A stretch of 64,000 nucleotides of DNA, taken from the NCBI GenBank assembly GCA_003600225.1, contig QZFT01000100.1, positions 1 to 64,000 on the forward strand. Direction: 5' to 3'. The position numbers and the translations under genes were made by a program. Shown piece after piece: positions 1-9,204 of the stretch (its first letter is position 1; the number at the start of each line of letters is the position of its first letter). The notes beneath the pieces were generated by a model. The model saw only the letters and a program-made list of their open reading frames with translations, searched no databases and had not been told where the DNA came from. This stretch comes from Pseudonocardiaceae bacterium YIM PH 21723. Lineage in GTDB: Bacteria > Actinomycetota > Actinomycetes > Mycobacteriales > Pseudonocardiaceae.

Positions 1-84
1 AGCGCGTTCATCAGCTCGCGGCGGGAGCCGAATTCCGGTGCGGTCGCCTCGAATCCGGCGGCCCAACTTCGGAACAACGATTAA
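1..84 (+). CDS. possible 3' end of an unidentified gene (partial)
   Basis: A frame open from the window edge ends at TAA (82-84) after 27 codons, about 78% of them with G or C in third position, which fits coding use here. Its stop overlaps the stop of the convergent co-chaperone gene. The short peptide matches nothing I recognise. The opposite strand is also open with similar codon bias, so the strand is uncertain. Confidence 0.25.
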   Translation, partial: SAFISSRREPNSGAVASNPAAQLRNND

Positions 85-1046
85 AAGAGGGCCGAGGCGA
101 GGTTGCGGCGGGCGGCCATCACGCGCGGGTCGTCCGGCGGGAACAGGTCGAAGAGGCTCACGAGGTGCTCGCGGACCTTGTTGCGGTCCTCGTCACGGGT
201 GCGGCGCACGGCGGAGATCAACCGGGTGAAGGCCTCGTCGACCTGCTGCACCGAGATCTCCTGGTCGGCGGCGGCCAGCTGGAGGTCGATGTCCGCCGGA
301 TCGGAGTCGGCCTTGCTCACCGTGTCGGCGTCGGTGGTCTGCGCGCGCAGCGCGAACCTCGCCTGGGTGAGCCCGGCCTTGGCCAGCTCGTTGGCCGGCT
401 CCTCGTCCAGGATCCGCTGGTAGGCGGCCTCCGCGGCGGCGAAGTCACCGAGGTCGAAGGCGTCCTCGGCCGCGTTGAACCGCAGGTCCTCGGGCTCTTC
501 CTCGACGACGGTGGCGGCACCGGCACCAGCCTCGGCGGCCGCGATGCCGGGCAGCTTGTCCCGCAACGCGTCCAGCAGCGAGGAGATCCACTGCTGGACC
601 TCCGGCAGCGGCAACGCACCGGCGAACGCGTCCACCGGCTGACCGCCCGCGACGGCGACCGTGGTCGGCACCGACTGCACGCCGAACAGCTGCGCGATCC
701 GCGGGTTGGCCTCCACGTCCACCTTGGCCAGGATCCAGGCGCCGTTCGCCGTGCCGGCCAACCGCTCCAGATCGGCTGTCAGCCGCGACGACTCCGGTGA
801 CCAGTCCGCCCACAGGCTGATGATCACCGGGATGTCGAGCGACCGCTCGACCACGGCCTGGAAGTCGGCCTCGCTCACGTCCAGTGCGAACTGGCCACCG
901 GCCGCCGGAGCGGCGGCACCATTGGGCGGCGAAGCCGGCTTCGGGCGTGCGGCGGCCTCCGCCCGCGCCTTGAGCGCGGAGAGGTCGACGGCGCCGGAGA
1001 GCGCCGCGGAAAGAGCTGCGGACTGGCGTGCGTTGGGCCTACTCAC
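81..1046 (-). CDS. thioredoxin-fold/TPR co-chaperone, YbbN (CnoX)-like
   Basis: A 321-residue protein. After a disordered Ala/Pro-rich N-terminus (about 1-50), residues 52-160 form a thioredoxin fold that keeps the LWADWSPES segment and the cis-proline strand SVPTTV. The two cysteines of the usual WCGPC motif are absent (WSPES), so it should not be redox active. Residues about 185-320 look like tetratricopeptide helices ending in the [17 protein letters not shown] segment seen in YbbN proteins. Family members hold unfolded clients for chaperones in the cytoplasm. It lies 21 bp downstream of the icmA-like gene on the same strand. The client role is inferred from the family. Confidence 0.88.
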   Translation of the reverse strand: MSRPNARQSAALSAALSGAVDLSALKARAEAAARPKPASPPNGAAAPAAGGQFALDVSEADFQAVVERSLDIPVIISLWADWSPESSRLTADLERLAGTANGAWILAKVDVEANPRIAQLFGVQSVPTTVAVAGGQPVDAFAGALPLPEVQQWISSLLDALRDKLPGIAAAEAGAGAATVVEEEPEDLRFNAAEDAFDLGDFAAAEAAYQRILDEEPANELAKAGLTQARFALRAQTTDADTVSKADSDPADIDLQLAAADQEISVQQVDEAFTRLISAVRRTRDEDRNKVREHLVSLFDLFPPDDPRVMAARRNLASALF

Positions 1047-1067
1047 GTTTTCTATCCAAGCACAAAG

Positions 1068-2783
1068 TCAAAAGCGTGGTGGCTCCACATACTCCCCCCA
1101 TACCTCGCGAAGTACGTCACACACCTCGCCCAGGGTCGCCTCGGCCCTGACAGCGGCCAGCATGGGCTCGATCATGTTGCCCTCGCCACGCGCCACCGCG
1201 ACCAGCTCGGCCAGCGTGTGATCCACCTGTCGTTGGTCCCGCTCGGTGCGGCGCCGGGCGAGCAACGCGTTCTGTTCCCGCTCCACTTCGTGGCTGATCC
1301 GCAGGATCTCCAGTTGCTCGGTATCCGAATCAACGGCGGCGTTGACGCCGACCATCTTCTTGTCGCCCTTCTCCAGGGCCTGCTGGTAGGTGAAGGCGGA
1401 GTCGGCGATCTCACCGGTGAACCAGCCGTCCTCGATGCCGCGCAGGATGCCGGAGGTCATCTCGCCGATCGGGTGGGCGCCCCCAGGTTGATAAGCAGAC
1501 GGCACGGCGATCCGGGCCATGTCCTTGATCCGGTCGAAGATCCGCTCGGCCTCCGCCTCGATCTTGTCGGTGAGCGCCTCCACGTACCAGGAGCCGCCGA
1601 GCGGGTCGGCCACGTTGACCACCCCGGTCTCCTCCATGATCACCTGCTGGGTGCGCAACGCGATCTGCGCGGCCCGCTGGCTGGGCAGGGCCAGGACCTC
1701 GTCCAGGGCGTTGGTGTGCAACGAGTTGGTGCCGCCGAGCACGCCCGCGAGGGCCTCGATGGCGGTGCGCACCACGTTGTTGTCCGGCTGCTGCGCGGTC
1801 AGCGAGACCCCGGCGGTCTGCGTGTGGAACCGCAGCCACTGGGCCTTCTCGCTGGTAGCGCCGTAGACATCGCGCATCCACCTGGCCCAGATCCGCCGCG
1901 CGGCGCGGAACTTGGCGATCTCCTCGAAGAAGTCGATGTGCGCGTCGAAGAAGAAGGACAGCCCGGGCGCGAACTCGTTGACCGGCATGCCCCGGGAGAG
2001 CCCGAGTTCGACGTAGCCGAACCCGTCGGCGATGGTGAACGCGAGCTCCTGCGCGGCCGTCGCCCCGGCCTCGCGGATGTGGTACCCGGACACCGACAGC
2101 GGTTTGTACGCGGGGATCGTGGCGTGGCAGTACTCCATGAGATCGCCGATCAGCCGCAGGTGCGGCTCCGGGGAGAACAGCCACTCCTTCTGCGCGATGT
2201 ACTCCTTGAAGATGTCGGTCTGCAGGGTTCCGTTGAGCCGGGTGATGTCGGCGCCCTGCCGTTCGGCGGCGACCAGGTACATGCAGAAGACCGGGACGGC
2301 CGGCCCGGAGATGGTCATCGAGGTGGTGGTCTGTTCGAGGGGGATGCCGTCGAACAACACGTCCATGTCGGCCACCGAGTCGATGGCCACGCCGCAGTGC
2401 CCGACCTCGCCGAGGCTGCGCTGGTCATCGGAGTCGCGGCCCATCAGCGTGGGCATGTCGAAGGCCACGGACAGTCCGCCACCGCCACGCTGCAGGATCA
2501 TCTTGTAGCGCTCGTTGGTCTGTTTCGCGTTGCCGAAGCCGGCGAACTGCCGGATGGTCCACTGCTTGCCCCGGTACCCGGTGGCGTACAGGCCCCGGGT
2601 GAACGGATATTCGCCCGGCCAGCCGATGCGCTCGAAGCCGGGTACCGGCGCGGGCGGACCGTAGACCGGTTCCACCTCGGCTCCGGACAGGGTGCTGAAG
2701 TCGGCCTCCCGCACCCTGCCCTGCTGTACGGCCTGGTCATACCGCTGACGCCACCGCTGGTACCCGGCTTCGAGTTCGTCCAT
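1068..2783 (-). CDS. icmA: isobutyryl-CoA mutase large subunit (coenzyme B12-dependent)
   Basis: A 571-residue acyl-CoA mutase large subunit with the TIM-barrel substrate domain but no C-terminal B12-binding domain, which is the split IcmA/IcmB architecture. Phe80 (RQFAGFGNA) and Gln198 (EYIAQKEW) are seen where methylmalonyl-CoA mutase has Tyr89 and Arg207; these are the known specificity residues of isobutyryl-CoA mutase at the same numbering as Streptomyces IcmA. The enzyme interconverts isobutyryl-CoA and n-butyryl-CoA, linking valine breakdown to butyryl and ethylmalonyl-CoA supply. No small B12 subunit is visible in the window, so it must be elsewhere. meaB, a helper GTPase for such mutases, lies at 45.7 kb. 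Confidence 0.93.
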   Translation of the reverse strand: MDELEAGYQRWRQRYDQAVQQGRVREADFSTLSGAEVEPVYGPPAPVPGFERIGWPGEYPFTRGLYATGYRGKQWTIRQFAGFGNAKQTNERYKMILQRGGGGLSVAFDMPTLMGRDSDDQRSLGEVGHCGVAIDSVADMDVLFDGIPLEQTTTSMTISGPAVPVFCMYLVAAERQGADITRLNGTLQTDIFKEYIAQKEWLFSPEPHLRLIGDLMEYCHATIPAYKPLSVSGYHIREAGATAAQELAFTIADGFGYVELGLSRGMPVNEFAPGLSFFFDAHIDFFEEIAKFRAARRIWARWMRDVYGATSEKAQWLRFHTQTAGVSLTAQQPDNNVVRTAIEALAGVLGGTNSLHTNALDEVLALPSQRAAQIALRTQQVIMEETGVVNVADPLGGSWYVEALTDKIEAEAERIFDRIKDMARIAVPSAYQPGGAHPIGEMTSGILRGIEDGWFTGEIADSAFTYQQALEKGDKKMVGVNAAVDSDTEQLEILRISHEVEREQNALLARRRTERDQRQVDHTLAELVAVARGEGNMIEPMLAAVRAEATLGEVCDVLREVWGEYVEPPRF

Positions 2784-2841
2784 GAGAGAGCCCTCCGTGA
2801 CCTAGGTCTCTCAATACTAGGACGTCCGAGTAAGTCTGTGC

Positions 2842-3138
2842 CTACTCTCCCAAGATCGAGTTGATCCGATCCACCTTGGCCTTGAGCTGACCGGTGTGAC
2901 CAGGGCGGATGTCCGCCTTGAGCACCAGGGAGGTCCGGGGCGAGACCGCGGCGACGGCCTCGGTGGCCCGTTTGACCACGTCCATCACCTCGTCCCACTC
3001 CCCCTCGATCGTGGTGAACATGCTGGTGGTCTCGTTGGGCAGGCCCGATTCCCGGACGATCCGCACGGCTTCGGCGACAGCCTCGCCGACGCTCGCGTCT
3101 TGACCACCGGAGGGCGCAACACTGAATGCGACAAGCAT
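2842..3138 (-). CDS. MTH1187/UPF0045-type thiamine-binding protein
   Basis: A 98-residue single-domain protein beginning MLVAFSVAPSG, with the family's SVGEAVAEAVRIVRESGLP helix, the METTS-like NETTSMFTTIEGEWDEVMDVV segment (read in parts) and a C-terminal helix. Members of this ferredoxin-like family bind thiamine or related small molecules, and no catalytic activity is established. It lies 4 bp downstream of folD on the same strand, so the two are probably co-transcribed. Physiological role unknown. Confidence 0.8.
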   Translation of the reverse strand: MLVAFSVAPSGGQDASVGEAVAEAVRIVRESGLPNETTSMFTTIEGEWDEVMDVVKRATEAVAAVSPRTSLVLKADIRPGHTGQLKAKVDRINSILGE

Positions 3139-3142
3139 GGGT

Positions 3143-3970
3143 TCATCTTGCCCGCTGAGCCGCCCCGGCGGTCTGCTCCAGCAGCAGCGCGATGGTCATC
3201 GGCCCCACTCCGCCGGGCACCGGGGTGATCAGACCGGCCCGCTCGGCGGCGGCGCCGTACTCCACGTCGCCGACGTTGCCCGGGTTGTAGCCCGCGTCCA
3301 GCACCACCGCGCCCGGCTTGATCCAGGAGCCACGCACCAGTTCCGGCCGGCCCACGGCGGCGACCACGACATCGGCCTCGGCGACGATCTCCGGTAGACC
3401 GACGGTCTTGGAGTGGCAGTAGGTGACGGTGGCGTCCCGCTCCAGCAGCAGCATGCCGACCGGCTTGCCCAGGATCGGACTGCGGCCGACGACCACGGCA
3501 CGCCTGCCACGCAGCGGGACCTCGTAGGCGTCCAGCAGCCGCAGGATCCCGCCGGGGGTACACGACTGGAAACCGCGCTCCCCGAAGGACATCGCGGCGA
3601 AACTCGCCATGGTCACGCCGTCCACGTCCTTGGCCGGGGCGATCGCCTCGAACGCGGCGCGCTCGTCGATGTGCGCGGGCACCGGGTGCTGCAGCAGAAT
3701 GCCGTGCACCCCGGGGTCCTCGGACAGTTCGCGGATCACCGCGACCAGCTCGGCGGTGGTCGTCGACGCGGGCAGCTCCACGCTGCGCGATCCGATACCG
3801 ATCTTCGCGCAGCGGGACCGCTTCATCCGCACATAGGTCTGCGAAGCCGGGTCATCGCCGACCAGCACCGTCGCCAGGACCGGCTGCCGCTCCAGGCCCC
3901 GGACCAGTTGCTCGGTCTCCGCCAGCATCCTCGCCGCGACAGCGGTGCCGTCCATGATCCGTGCGGTCAT
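3143..3970 (-). CDS. folD: bifunctional methylenetetrahydrofolate dehydrogenase/cyclohydrolase FolD
   Basis: A 275-residue cytoplasmic enzyme converting 5,10-methylene-THF to 10-formyl-THF using NADP. Visible motifs are TYVRMKRSRC with the catalytic Tyr/Lys pair, KDVDG, the nucleotide-binding loop VVVGRSPILGKPVG and the C-terminal PVPGGVGPMT. The substrate loop reads GILLQHPVP rather than the commoner GILVQLPLP, so it may belong to a variant FolD subgroup. Length is typical. It is the first gene of a minus-strand pair with the thiamine-binding protein. Start ATG at 3970. Confidence 0.93.
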   Translation of the reverse strand: MTARIMDGTAVAARMLAETEQLVRGLERQPVLATVLVGDDPASQTYVRMKRSRCAKIGIGSRSVELPASTTTAELVAVIRELSEDPGVHGILLQHPVPAHIDERAAFEAIAPAKDVDGVTMASFAAMSFGERGFQSCTPGGILRLLDAYEVPLRGRRAVVVGRSPILGKPVGMLLLERDATVTYCHSKTVGLPEIVAEADVVVAAVGRPELVRGSWIKPGAVVLDAGYNPGNVGDVEYGAAAERAGLITPVPGGVGPMTIALLLEQTAGAAQRAR

Positions 3971-4072
3971 CGGTACTCCTCACTCACGATCGAATGAGGG
4001 GCACCCAGGCGGACGATGCCTTCTCGCAGTGCGCTCCCCGGTGGTCCCCCACCCGACGCCAGTCGCGCGGGC

Positions 4073-4405
4073 TTAACGATACTCCGGAGGCGGCGTCACA
4101 CCGGGCGGAGCGCCAGCCCAGCCGAGGACCTCCTCCCGCCACAACTGGGCCTCACCGGCCGCGGCATCGACCATCGGGATCACCTCCGCGATGGCATAGG
4201 CCGCCGACGCGATCATCTGCCGCGCCCGTTCCAACTGCTCGAACTGGGCGCGCTTACACGACTCCTCGCACCCGTCCATCAGGCTCATCAGATCGTCGAT
4301 CGGCCGCGCGTGCCGATCCATCAACTCGTCCCGCCAGCGCCGCAGGTCCGGTAGCTGTTCCTCGGCCGCGCGCACCCGCTTGGCCACATCCCCGATGCTC
4401 ACCAT
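4073..4405 (-). CDS. small helical protein of unknown function
   Basis: A 110-residue hypothetical protein, mostly charged amphipathic helix, with a Pro-rich C-terminus (GAPPGVTPPPEYR). It contains the CEESCKRAQFEQLERARQ segment with two cysteines. Its start overlaps the stop of the upstream 97-residue gene by 7 bp, so the two are translationally coupled. The helical, WXG100-like size of both partners could suggest a heterodimer, but no WXG motif is present and I do not recognise the family. Confidence 0.65.
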   Translation of the reverse strand: MVSIGDVAKRVRAAEEQLPDLRRWRDELMDRHARPIDDLMSLMDGCEESCKRAQFEQLERARQMIASAAYAIAEVIPMVDAAAGEAQLWREEVLGWAGAPPGVTPPPEYR

Positions 4406-4692
4406 GGGTGCAGCTGCTCACGGGCGTGGGCGACGGCGGCGGCCGCCCGGTCCAGTTGCTCGGCGACCTGCTGGAGGTATCCCAGGACGACCGGGGGATG
4501 CGCCGAATCGGACCCCGCCCAGGAGGCCCGCATCCGGCGCAGCGCGTCGGTGGTCCGCTCCCAGTCCGCCATCAGCTCGCCGTCGGGTAACGCGACCGCC
4601 ATCGCGGACATCTTGTCCTGAATCGCCTTGTGGAACTCGTCGTGCATCCGCCACCCCAGGGTCGTCGCCGTTATCCACCGGACATTAGCCAC
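4399..4692 (-). CDS. small helical protein of unknown function, coupled partner
   Basis: A 97-residue protein with two predicted long helices (EFHKAIQDKMSAMAVALP and VVLGYLQQVAEQLDRAAAAV). It overlaps the next gene by 7 bp, so the pair is made together. No signal peptide or membrane segment is visible. Family not recognised; a partner relationship with the 110-residue protein is inferred only from the coupling. Confidence 0.6.
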   Translation of the reverse strand: MANVRWITATTLGWRMHDEFHKAIQDKMSAMAVALPDGELMADWERTTDALRRMRASWAGSDSAHPPVVLGYLQQVAEQLDRAAAAVAHAREQLHPW

Positions 4693-4844
4693 CAGGTCTG
4701 ACAGTGCCGCGGCGTTTCCGCAGGTGGGCCTGTCCGCTCACCCGAACAGCCGGGCAGCATCACCGGCTTCGACCAACGCCGTGATCACCCAGGGCATTCG
4801 GCCATTCGCCGGACACAGGCCAACGGCGGTGCGACACTGAGCCC

Positions 4845-6218
4845 ATGCTCCATAGCATCGCCGCCCGCATCGGGCAGGCCACCCCGGCAGACCGGGATCG
4901 CTATGTCGATCTCCTCCGGCTGGCCTCGATCCTGGCCGTGGCGGCGGGCCACTGGCTGCTCGCCCTGCTCACCGTGCACGGCAGCGGAACGCTCACCCAC
5001 GCCACCGGCATGCAGCTGACCACCTGGTTGTGGCAGGTCATGCCGCTGTTCTTCTTCGTCGGCGGCTTCTCGCACGCCCTCGCCCTGCTCCGCGCGCCGG
5101 ACCCGGGGCAGTTCTGGCGGGCGCGGGCCGCGCGGCTGCTGCCGCCCGCGATGGTCATGCTGGCGGTCTGGCTGGTCCCGGCGCTGCTGCTGAACATCGA
5201 CTCCGGGCCGATCGACAACGCGCTGGACAAGGTCACCACCCCGCTGTGGTTCCTCGGGATCTACCTGTTGCTGGTGCTGCTGGCGCCGGTCATGCACCGC
5301 TGGCACCGGGTGCGCGGCTCCGCGGTGATCGTGGTGCTCGGACTGGCCACGCTGCTCGCCGACGTGCTGGCCATCGACCTGCCACACGCGGACAACGTCA
5401 ACCTGGCGTTCGTCTGGCTGCTGGTGCACCAGTTGGGCTTCCTGTACGCGGACGGCACGCTGACCAGCAGGCACGGCCTGTACTTCGCGGGCGGTGGCCT
5501 GGCCGGAATGCTGGCGCTCACCGTGCTGCCCGGCGGCTACCCGATCCTGATGGTCGGACTGCCGGGCGCGGAGACGTCCAACATGGCCCCGCCGAACCTG
5601 GCGCTGCTGGCCCAGGCGTTCTGGATCATCGGCCTGGCGTTGCTGCTGCGGGCTCCGCTGACCCGCTGGCTGCGGCGTCCCCGCGTCTGGGCGATCACCG
5701 TGCTGGGCAACTCGGTGATCATGACGATCTTCTGCTGGCACCTGTCCGCCGCGTACCTGACCGAGGGCGTGATCATGCTGACCGGTCTGCGGGTGCCCGC
5801 CGCCGGCAGCCTGTCCTGGTGGGGTTTCGCCGCGGCCTGGGAACTGGCCTGCGCCGTGGTCCTCGCCCTGCTGGTCATGATCTTTCGCGGTGTCGAACGG
5901 CTACAGCCGGCCTGGGCCCACGCACCCGGTTCGGCGCTGGTCACCGGAACCGGGATCGCGGTCAGCGGCCTCGGGTTGTACGTCGTCTCACAGGTGGGCC
6001 TGGACGGGGCGCGAATCGGCAGGCTGGAGACCGTGCAGGGGATCCCGTTCACCGTGATGTCCGCGCTGGGCGTGCTGGCCACCGGCGTGCTGCTCGTCCG
6101 GTGCGCCTCATTACTGTCTGGTAAGCCGAGTGCCCGCAAGGGAACGAACACTGCTAGCGTCGGGCCCCATGACCGCGCATCGGCCGCTTCCCTTCGACCC
6201 GATCGCCCGCGCCGCTGA
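4845..6218 (+). CDS. acyltransferase-3-type integral membrane protein
   Basis: A 457-residue protein with about ten hydrophobic membrane segments. Near the N-terminus it has DRYVDLLRLASILAVAAGHW, which resembles the acyltransferase family 3 signature with a catalytic-type histidine after the first segment, and FFFVGGFSH in the third. The family acylates sugars or peptides at the membrane; the substrate is unknown here. The last 17 codons overlap the start of the downstream marR gene (6169) in another frame, so the two are probably coupled. The hydrophilic C-tail (RASAASLRPDRPRR) is poorly conserved in appearance. Confidence 0.75.
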   Translation: MLHSIAARIGQATPADRDRYVDLLRLASILAVAAGHWLLALLTVHGSGTLTHATGMQLTTWLWQVMPLFFFVGGFSHALALLRAPDPGQFWRARAARLLPPAMVMLAVWLVPALLLNIDSGPIDNALDKVTTPLWFLGIYLLLVLLAPVMHRWHRVRGSAVIVVLGLATLLADVLAIDLPHADNVNLAFVWLLVHQLGFLYADGTLTSRHGLYFAGGGLAGMLALTVLPGGYPILMVGLPGAETSNMAPPNLALLAQAFWIIGLALLLRAPLTRWLRRPRVWAITVLGNSVIMTIFCWHLSAAYLTEGVIMLTGLRVPAAGSLSWWGFAAAWELACAVVLALLVMIFRGVERLQPAWAHAPGSALVTGTGIAVSGLGLYVVSQVGLDGARIGRLETVQGIPFTVMSALGVLATGVLLVRCASLLSGKPSARKGTNTASVGPHDRASAASLRPDRPRR

Positions 6219-6672
6219 GCTGTGGGAGGAGCGCATCGGGCCGTCCACGACCATGGCCGCGGTGACCAGCGTGATGCGGGTGCAGCAGATCGTGCAGTCC
6301 GCTGTGGACCACGCACTGCGCCCGCACAGCCTGACCTTCGCCCGCTACGAGGCGTTGATCCTGCTCTCCTTCGCCAAGCGCAGCAGCCTGCCGATGCGCG
6401 TGATGGGTGAGCGGCTGCAACTGCACCCCACCTCGGTGACCAACATCGTGGATCGGCTTGAGGCCGACGGGCTGGTGCGGCGCACTCCGCATCCCACTGA
6501 TCGGCGCACCACGCTGGTGGAGATCCTGGAGCCTGGGCTGCAGTTGGCCAAGGAGGCCACTACCGCGTTGACGGACATCGATTTTGGGTTCACCGGGTTG
6601 ACTGCGGAGCAGACGACTGCGCTGACCGGGTTGCTGGCTACGGTTCGGCATGCCAGTGGGGACTTTGCCTGA
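6169..6672 (+). CDS. MarR family transcriptional regulator
   Basis: A 167-residue winged-helix protein. The core runs from RYEALILLSF through MRVMGERLQLHPTSVTNIVDRLEADGLV (recognition helix, read in parts) to the wing HPTDRRTTLVEI. I choose ATG 6169 because the protein then begins MTAHRPLPFD, like its family; an upstream in-frame ATG at 6130 lies inside the preceding gene. It probably regulates the overlapping membrane acyltransferase gene or itself. Its ligand is unknown. Confidence 0.88.
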   Translation: MTAHRPLPFDPIARAAELWEERIGPSTTMAAVTSVMRVQQIVQSAVDHALRPHSLTFARYEALILLSFAKRSSLPMRVMGERLQLHPTSVTNIVDRLEADGLVRRTPHPTDRRTTLVEILEPGLQLAKEATTALTDIDFGFTGLTAEQTTALTGLLATVRHASGDFA

Positions 6673-6691
6673 GCCCCTGTTTTTGGGGGCT
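6672..6691 (+). terminator. weak hairpin after marR
   Basis: AGCCCC and GGGGCT flank a T-rich loop directly at the marR stop codon and are followed by G/T-rich sequence with GTTTT runs. It is a plausible but weak intrinsic terminator. Confidence 0.4.
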
Positions 6692-6806
6692 GGGTTTTGG
6701 GGGTTTTCGAAAGAGGCTTTGGAGGGGGAGACGGGTTTCGGGTTTGGTCTTTCCTGCCTTCGTGTTGGGTGGGGGCACGCCTGACTCTTCGTTCGGCTTC
6801 TTTGGT

Positions 6807-6851
6807 GGTTCTCTAGGTTCTCTAGGTTCTCTAGGTTCTCTAGGTTCTCTA
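6807..6851. repeat. five tandem copies of a 9-bp repeat
   Basis: GGTTCTCTA is repeated exactly five times, then continues as a partial sixth copy (GGTTC) that runs directly into the left arm of the palindromic element at 6856. A 9-bp unit keeps any reading frame open, but no gene is supported here. It may be a slippage tract that varies between strains. Confidence 0.9.
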
Positions 6852-6855
6852 GGTT

Positions 6856-6910
6856 CCGAAGTTGACGATGTTCGCGGCGAGGAACGAGCCCCGAACATCG
6901 TCAACTTCGG
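6856..6910. repeat. dispersed palindromic element, copy A
   Basis: Perfect 19-bp arms (CCGAAGTTGACGATGTTCG and its complement) flank a 17-base loop, CGGCGAGGAACGAGCCC. Related copies lie at 21585, 23803, 38601 and 59997. This is the only copy far from a stop codon (about 183 bp after marR), and it is 87 bp upstream of the DUF222-HNH gene. Confidence 0.92.
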
Positions 6911-6997
6911 GGCCCTTGGGGGTCGTTCAGCTTGGAGCGAACCAGCATCACCCGATAGGGATTTGCTCATGATCTTGGGTCGCGGGAAAATGAACAT

Positions 6998-8167
6998 ATG
7001 GGCGAAAACATCCTCCTGAGCATCGAGGACACCGTGTCCGCTGATCCGCGATCGTTGACGCCCACCCAGCTTCATGCCCGTGAGGAAGCCCTGTTCCGTG
7101 CTCGCACCATCATCGAAGCCGCGCTCATCGACACCATCGGCGTGATGGACTCACGCGGCACCACCGAAACCACCGAAGTACTCCCCACCCGGCAATGGCT
7201 ACGCGCCCGTCACCGCACCAGCTGGCGCGAAGCCAAAGACCTCGTCTCGTTGAGCCACGCTCTGAAAGTACTGCCGTTGACCGACAAACTCTTCAAAGCC
7301 GGGGAGATCACCCTGGGCCATGTTCAGGTGATCGCACGGGGTTTGAATCGGACCACCAGCGTGACCCGCGCCGGGTTCCTGGACGCCGAACACATCTACT
7401 CGGAACTGGCACGGGTGGAGACTCCGGAAAAGGTGGAGTGGGCGATCCGGTATCTCCTCGCACAGCTCGACCCCGACGCCGAGGACGAAAAGGCTCTCGA
7501 CCGGTACGAGAAGCGAGGTCTGGATTTCTTTGAGTCCGATGGGTTCATGCAGCTGCGCGGGTCTCTGGATTCGGTCACCGGCGCGAAGGTGAAGGCGGCG
7601 ATCGACGCGGTGATAAAACCACCCGCCGCCGATGACCAGCGGACCGCCTCCCAACGACGCGCCGACGCACTGGGCGAGGTGTGCGACCGGGCGCTGCGCG
7701 GTGATTCGCTGCCCTCCAGTGGTGGGCAGCGTGCTCAGGTCAACATCACCTGCACCCTGTCGGAGCTGATGAACGCCGGCGCCCTCACCGGACAAGCCGT
7801 CATCGACGGAGTCGGGGCTATCGATCCCGAGACTCTGCGGCGGATCGCGTGTGACTGCAACGTCTCCCGGATCCTGCTCGGCCCCAAAGGCGAAGTCCTC
7901 GACGTCGGGCGCTCGACCCGAGTCGCGCCGGTCGCGCTGCGCAGGGCACTGACGCTGCGGGACGAGCACTGCTCGTGGGAGGGCTGTGAGGCCCCGGCCC
8001 GGTACTGCGATGTGCACCATGTGGAGGTGCACTGGGCGCACGGTGGCGAGACCAACCTGAAGAACTGTGGGCTGTACTGCGGACACCACCACACCGCGAT
8101 CCACACCTACGACACCGTGACCGAGCGAAGACCGGACGGCGGGTTCCTCACCCGGCTACGCCACTAG
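6998..8167 (+). CDS. DUF222 / HNH endonuclease domain protein (13E12 repeat family)
   Basis: A 389-residue protein with an N-terminal DUF222 helical domain (about 20-300) and a C-terminal HNH nuclease module (about 322-369). The HNH region has the zinc-type cysteines (CSWEGC), the catalytic-type histidine pair in YCDVHHVEVHWAHGG, an Asn (TNLKNC) and the closing CGHHHTAIH. The family is multicopy in actinobacteria, and its REP13E12 members in mycobacteria are linked to phage-like insertion sites; the function is unclear. It follows a palindromic repeat element by 87 bp and overlaps the convergent permease gene by 4 bp. Spacing to the nearest GA-rich stretch makes its ribosome site weak. Confidence 0.88.
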   Translation: MGENILLSIEDTVSADPRSLTPTQLHAREEALFRARTIIEAALIDTIGVMDSRGTTETTEVLPTRQWLRARHRTSWREAKDLVSLSHALKVLPLTDKLFKAGEITLGHVQVIARGLNRTTSVTRAGFLDAEHIYSELARVETPEKVEWAIRYLLAQLDPDAEDEKALDRYEKRGLDFFESDGFMQLRGSLDSVTGAKVKAAIDAVIKPPAADDQRTASQRRADALGEVCDRALRGDSLPSSGGQRAQVNITCTLSELMNAGALTGQAVIDGVGAIDPETLRRIACDCNVSRILLGPKGEVLDVGRSTRVAPVALRRALTLRDEHCSWEGCEAPARYCDVHHVEVHWAHGGETNLKNCGLYCGHHHTAIHTYDTVTERRPDGGFLTRLRH

Positions 8168-9204
8168 CTGTCCTCCCAGGTGAACAGCTTCGCGGCGATG
8201 GCCGAGACGACCACGGTGAAGCCGAGGAGCACCAGCATCGGGGTCACGATCGCCTCCACGCCCTGTCCTCTCGACAGGACGGCGGTCATGCCGTCGTTGA
8301 GGTAGCGCAGCGGCAGACACTTGGACACGATCTCCAGCCAGCGGGGGGCGTTGTCCAGCGGGAAGAAGGTGCCGGACAGGAACGCCATCGGCAGCACGAT
8401 CAGGTTGGCCACCGCGGCGGTGGCCTCCTCGGTCTTGGTGAACGACGCCGCCAGCATGCCGATGGCGAAGAAGGCCAGCAGGCCCGTCACCAGCAGCGGA
8501 GCGGCCAGCCACCATTGGCCGGCCAATTTCAGGCCGAACGGTGGGGTGAGGGCCAGGCCAATGAAGATGATGGCCTGCACTACGCCGATGCCCACCGAGA
8601 CCAGCAGGCGGGAGGACAACACCGTCAGCGGGTTCACCGGGGCCAGGCGCATCCGGCGCAGCACCTGCTTGCGTCGCCAGGACACGATGGTCAGCGCGGC
8701 GCCGAAGACCCCCGAGCTGGCCAGGGACCAGGACAGGATGCCGGGGGTGACGAACTGGATGGGCTTCAGCGAGGTGTCCTCCACCGGCTGCTGTGCCAGG
8801 TGGAACCGCACCGGTTGACCGGCCAGGTTCAGCTGGTTGACCACGTTGCCGACGATGCCCTGCACGGTGCCGGCCCGGACCCGGTCGCTGGCGGCGAACC
8901 GCAGCTCCACCGCACCGTCCCGCTCGGTGAGCACGGCGGGCAGGTCGCCCTTGCGGACCTGGTCGACGGCGGCGTCGACGCTGTCCACGGTGGTCACGTT
9001 CAGCGCCTCGGCCTTGCGCAGCGCGGTGATCACCGGGCCGTCGCCGACCACGCCGAGCTTGGTCTGTTTCGGGCCGTTGTCGGTGAACAGCAGGCCGAAG
9101 ATGATCAGGAACATCAGCGGGAAGAAGAACGTGAAGAACAGGCCGACCCGATCCCGGACGAAGCCCTTGATCGCGGCGATCGACAGGCTGGTGAACACCG
9201 TCAT
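8164..9204 (-). CDS. ABC-2 type transporter permease
   Basis: A 346-residue membrane protein with one N-terminal hydrophobic segment (GLFFTFFFPLMFLIIFGLLF), an extracytoplasmic domain (about 45-170) and five or so C-terminal membrane segments. This is the usual DrrB/NodJ-like exporter layout. Its start overlaps the stop of the ATPase gene by 4 bp (ATGA), so the two form one translationally coupled exporter. Substrates of this family include drugs, lipids and polysaccharides; nothing here identifies which. Confidence 0.88.
   Translation of the reverse strand: MTVFTSLSIAAIKGFVRDRVGLFFTFFFPLMFLIIFGLLFTDNGPKQTKLGVVGDGPVITALRKAEALNVTTVDSVDAAVDQVRKGDLPAVLTERDGAVELRFAASDRVRAGTVQGIVGNVVNQLNLAGQPVRFHLAQQPVEDTSLKPIQFVTPGILSWSLASSGVFGAALTIVSWRRKQVLRRMRLAPVNPLTVLSSRLLVSVGIGVVQAIIFIGLALTPPFGLKLAGQWWLAAPLLVTGLLAFFAIGMLAASFTKTEEATAAVANLIVLPMAFLSGTFFPLDNAPRWLEIVSKCLPLRYLNDGMTAVLSRGQGVEAIVTPMLVLLGFTVVVSAIAAKLFTWEDS

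Noticed and set aside
62-77. CAACTTCGG at the left edge resembling half of the palindromic element
   Set aside because: Only 9 bases match and there is no partner arm; likely chance.
1218-2864. 548-codon open frame on the plus strand
   Set aside because: It is antisense to icmA, which has full-length family similarity. The frame is open only because high-GC codon bias suppresses stops on the opposite strand.
6807-6851. Short tandem array as a CRISPR
   Set aside because: The unit is 9 bp without spacers and there are no cas genes. No CRISPR array was seen in the window.
6744-7019. 91-codon frame through the 9-bp repeat (Gly-Ser-Leu repeats)
   Set aside because: The repeat unit is a multiple of three, so it stays open in any frame. 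The frame runs through the palindrome and into the HNH gene.
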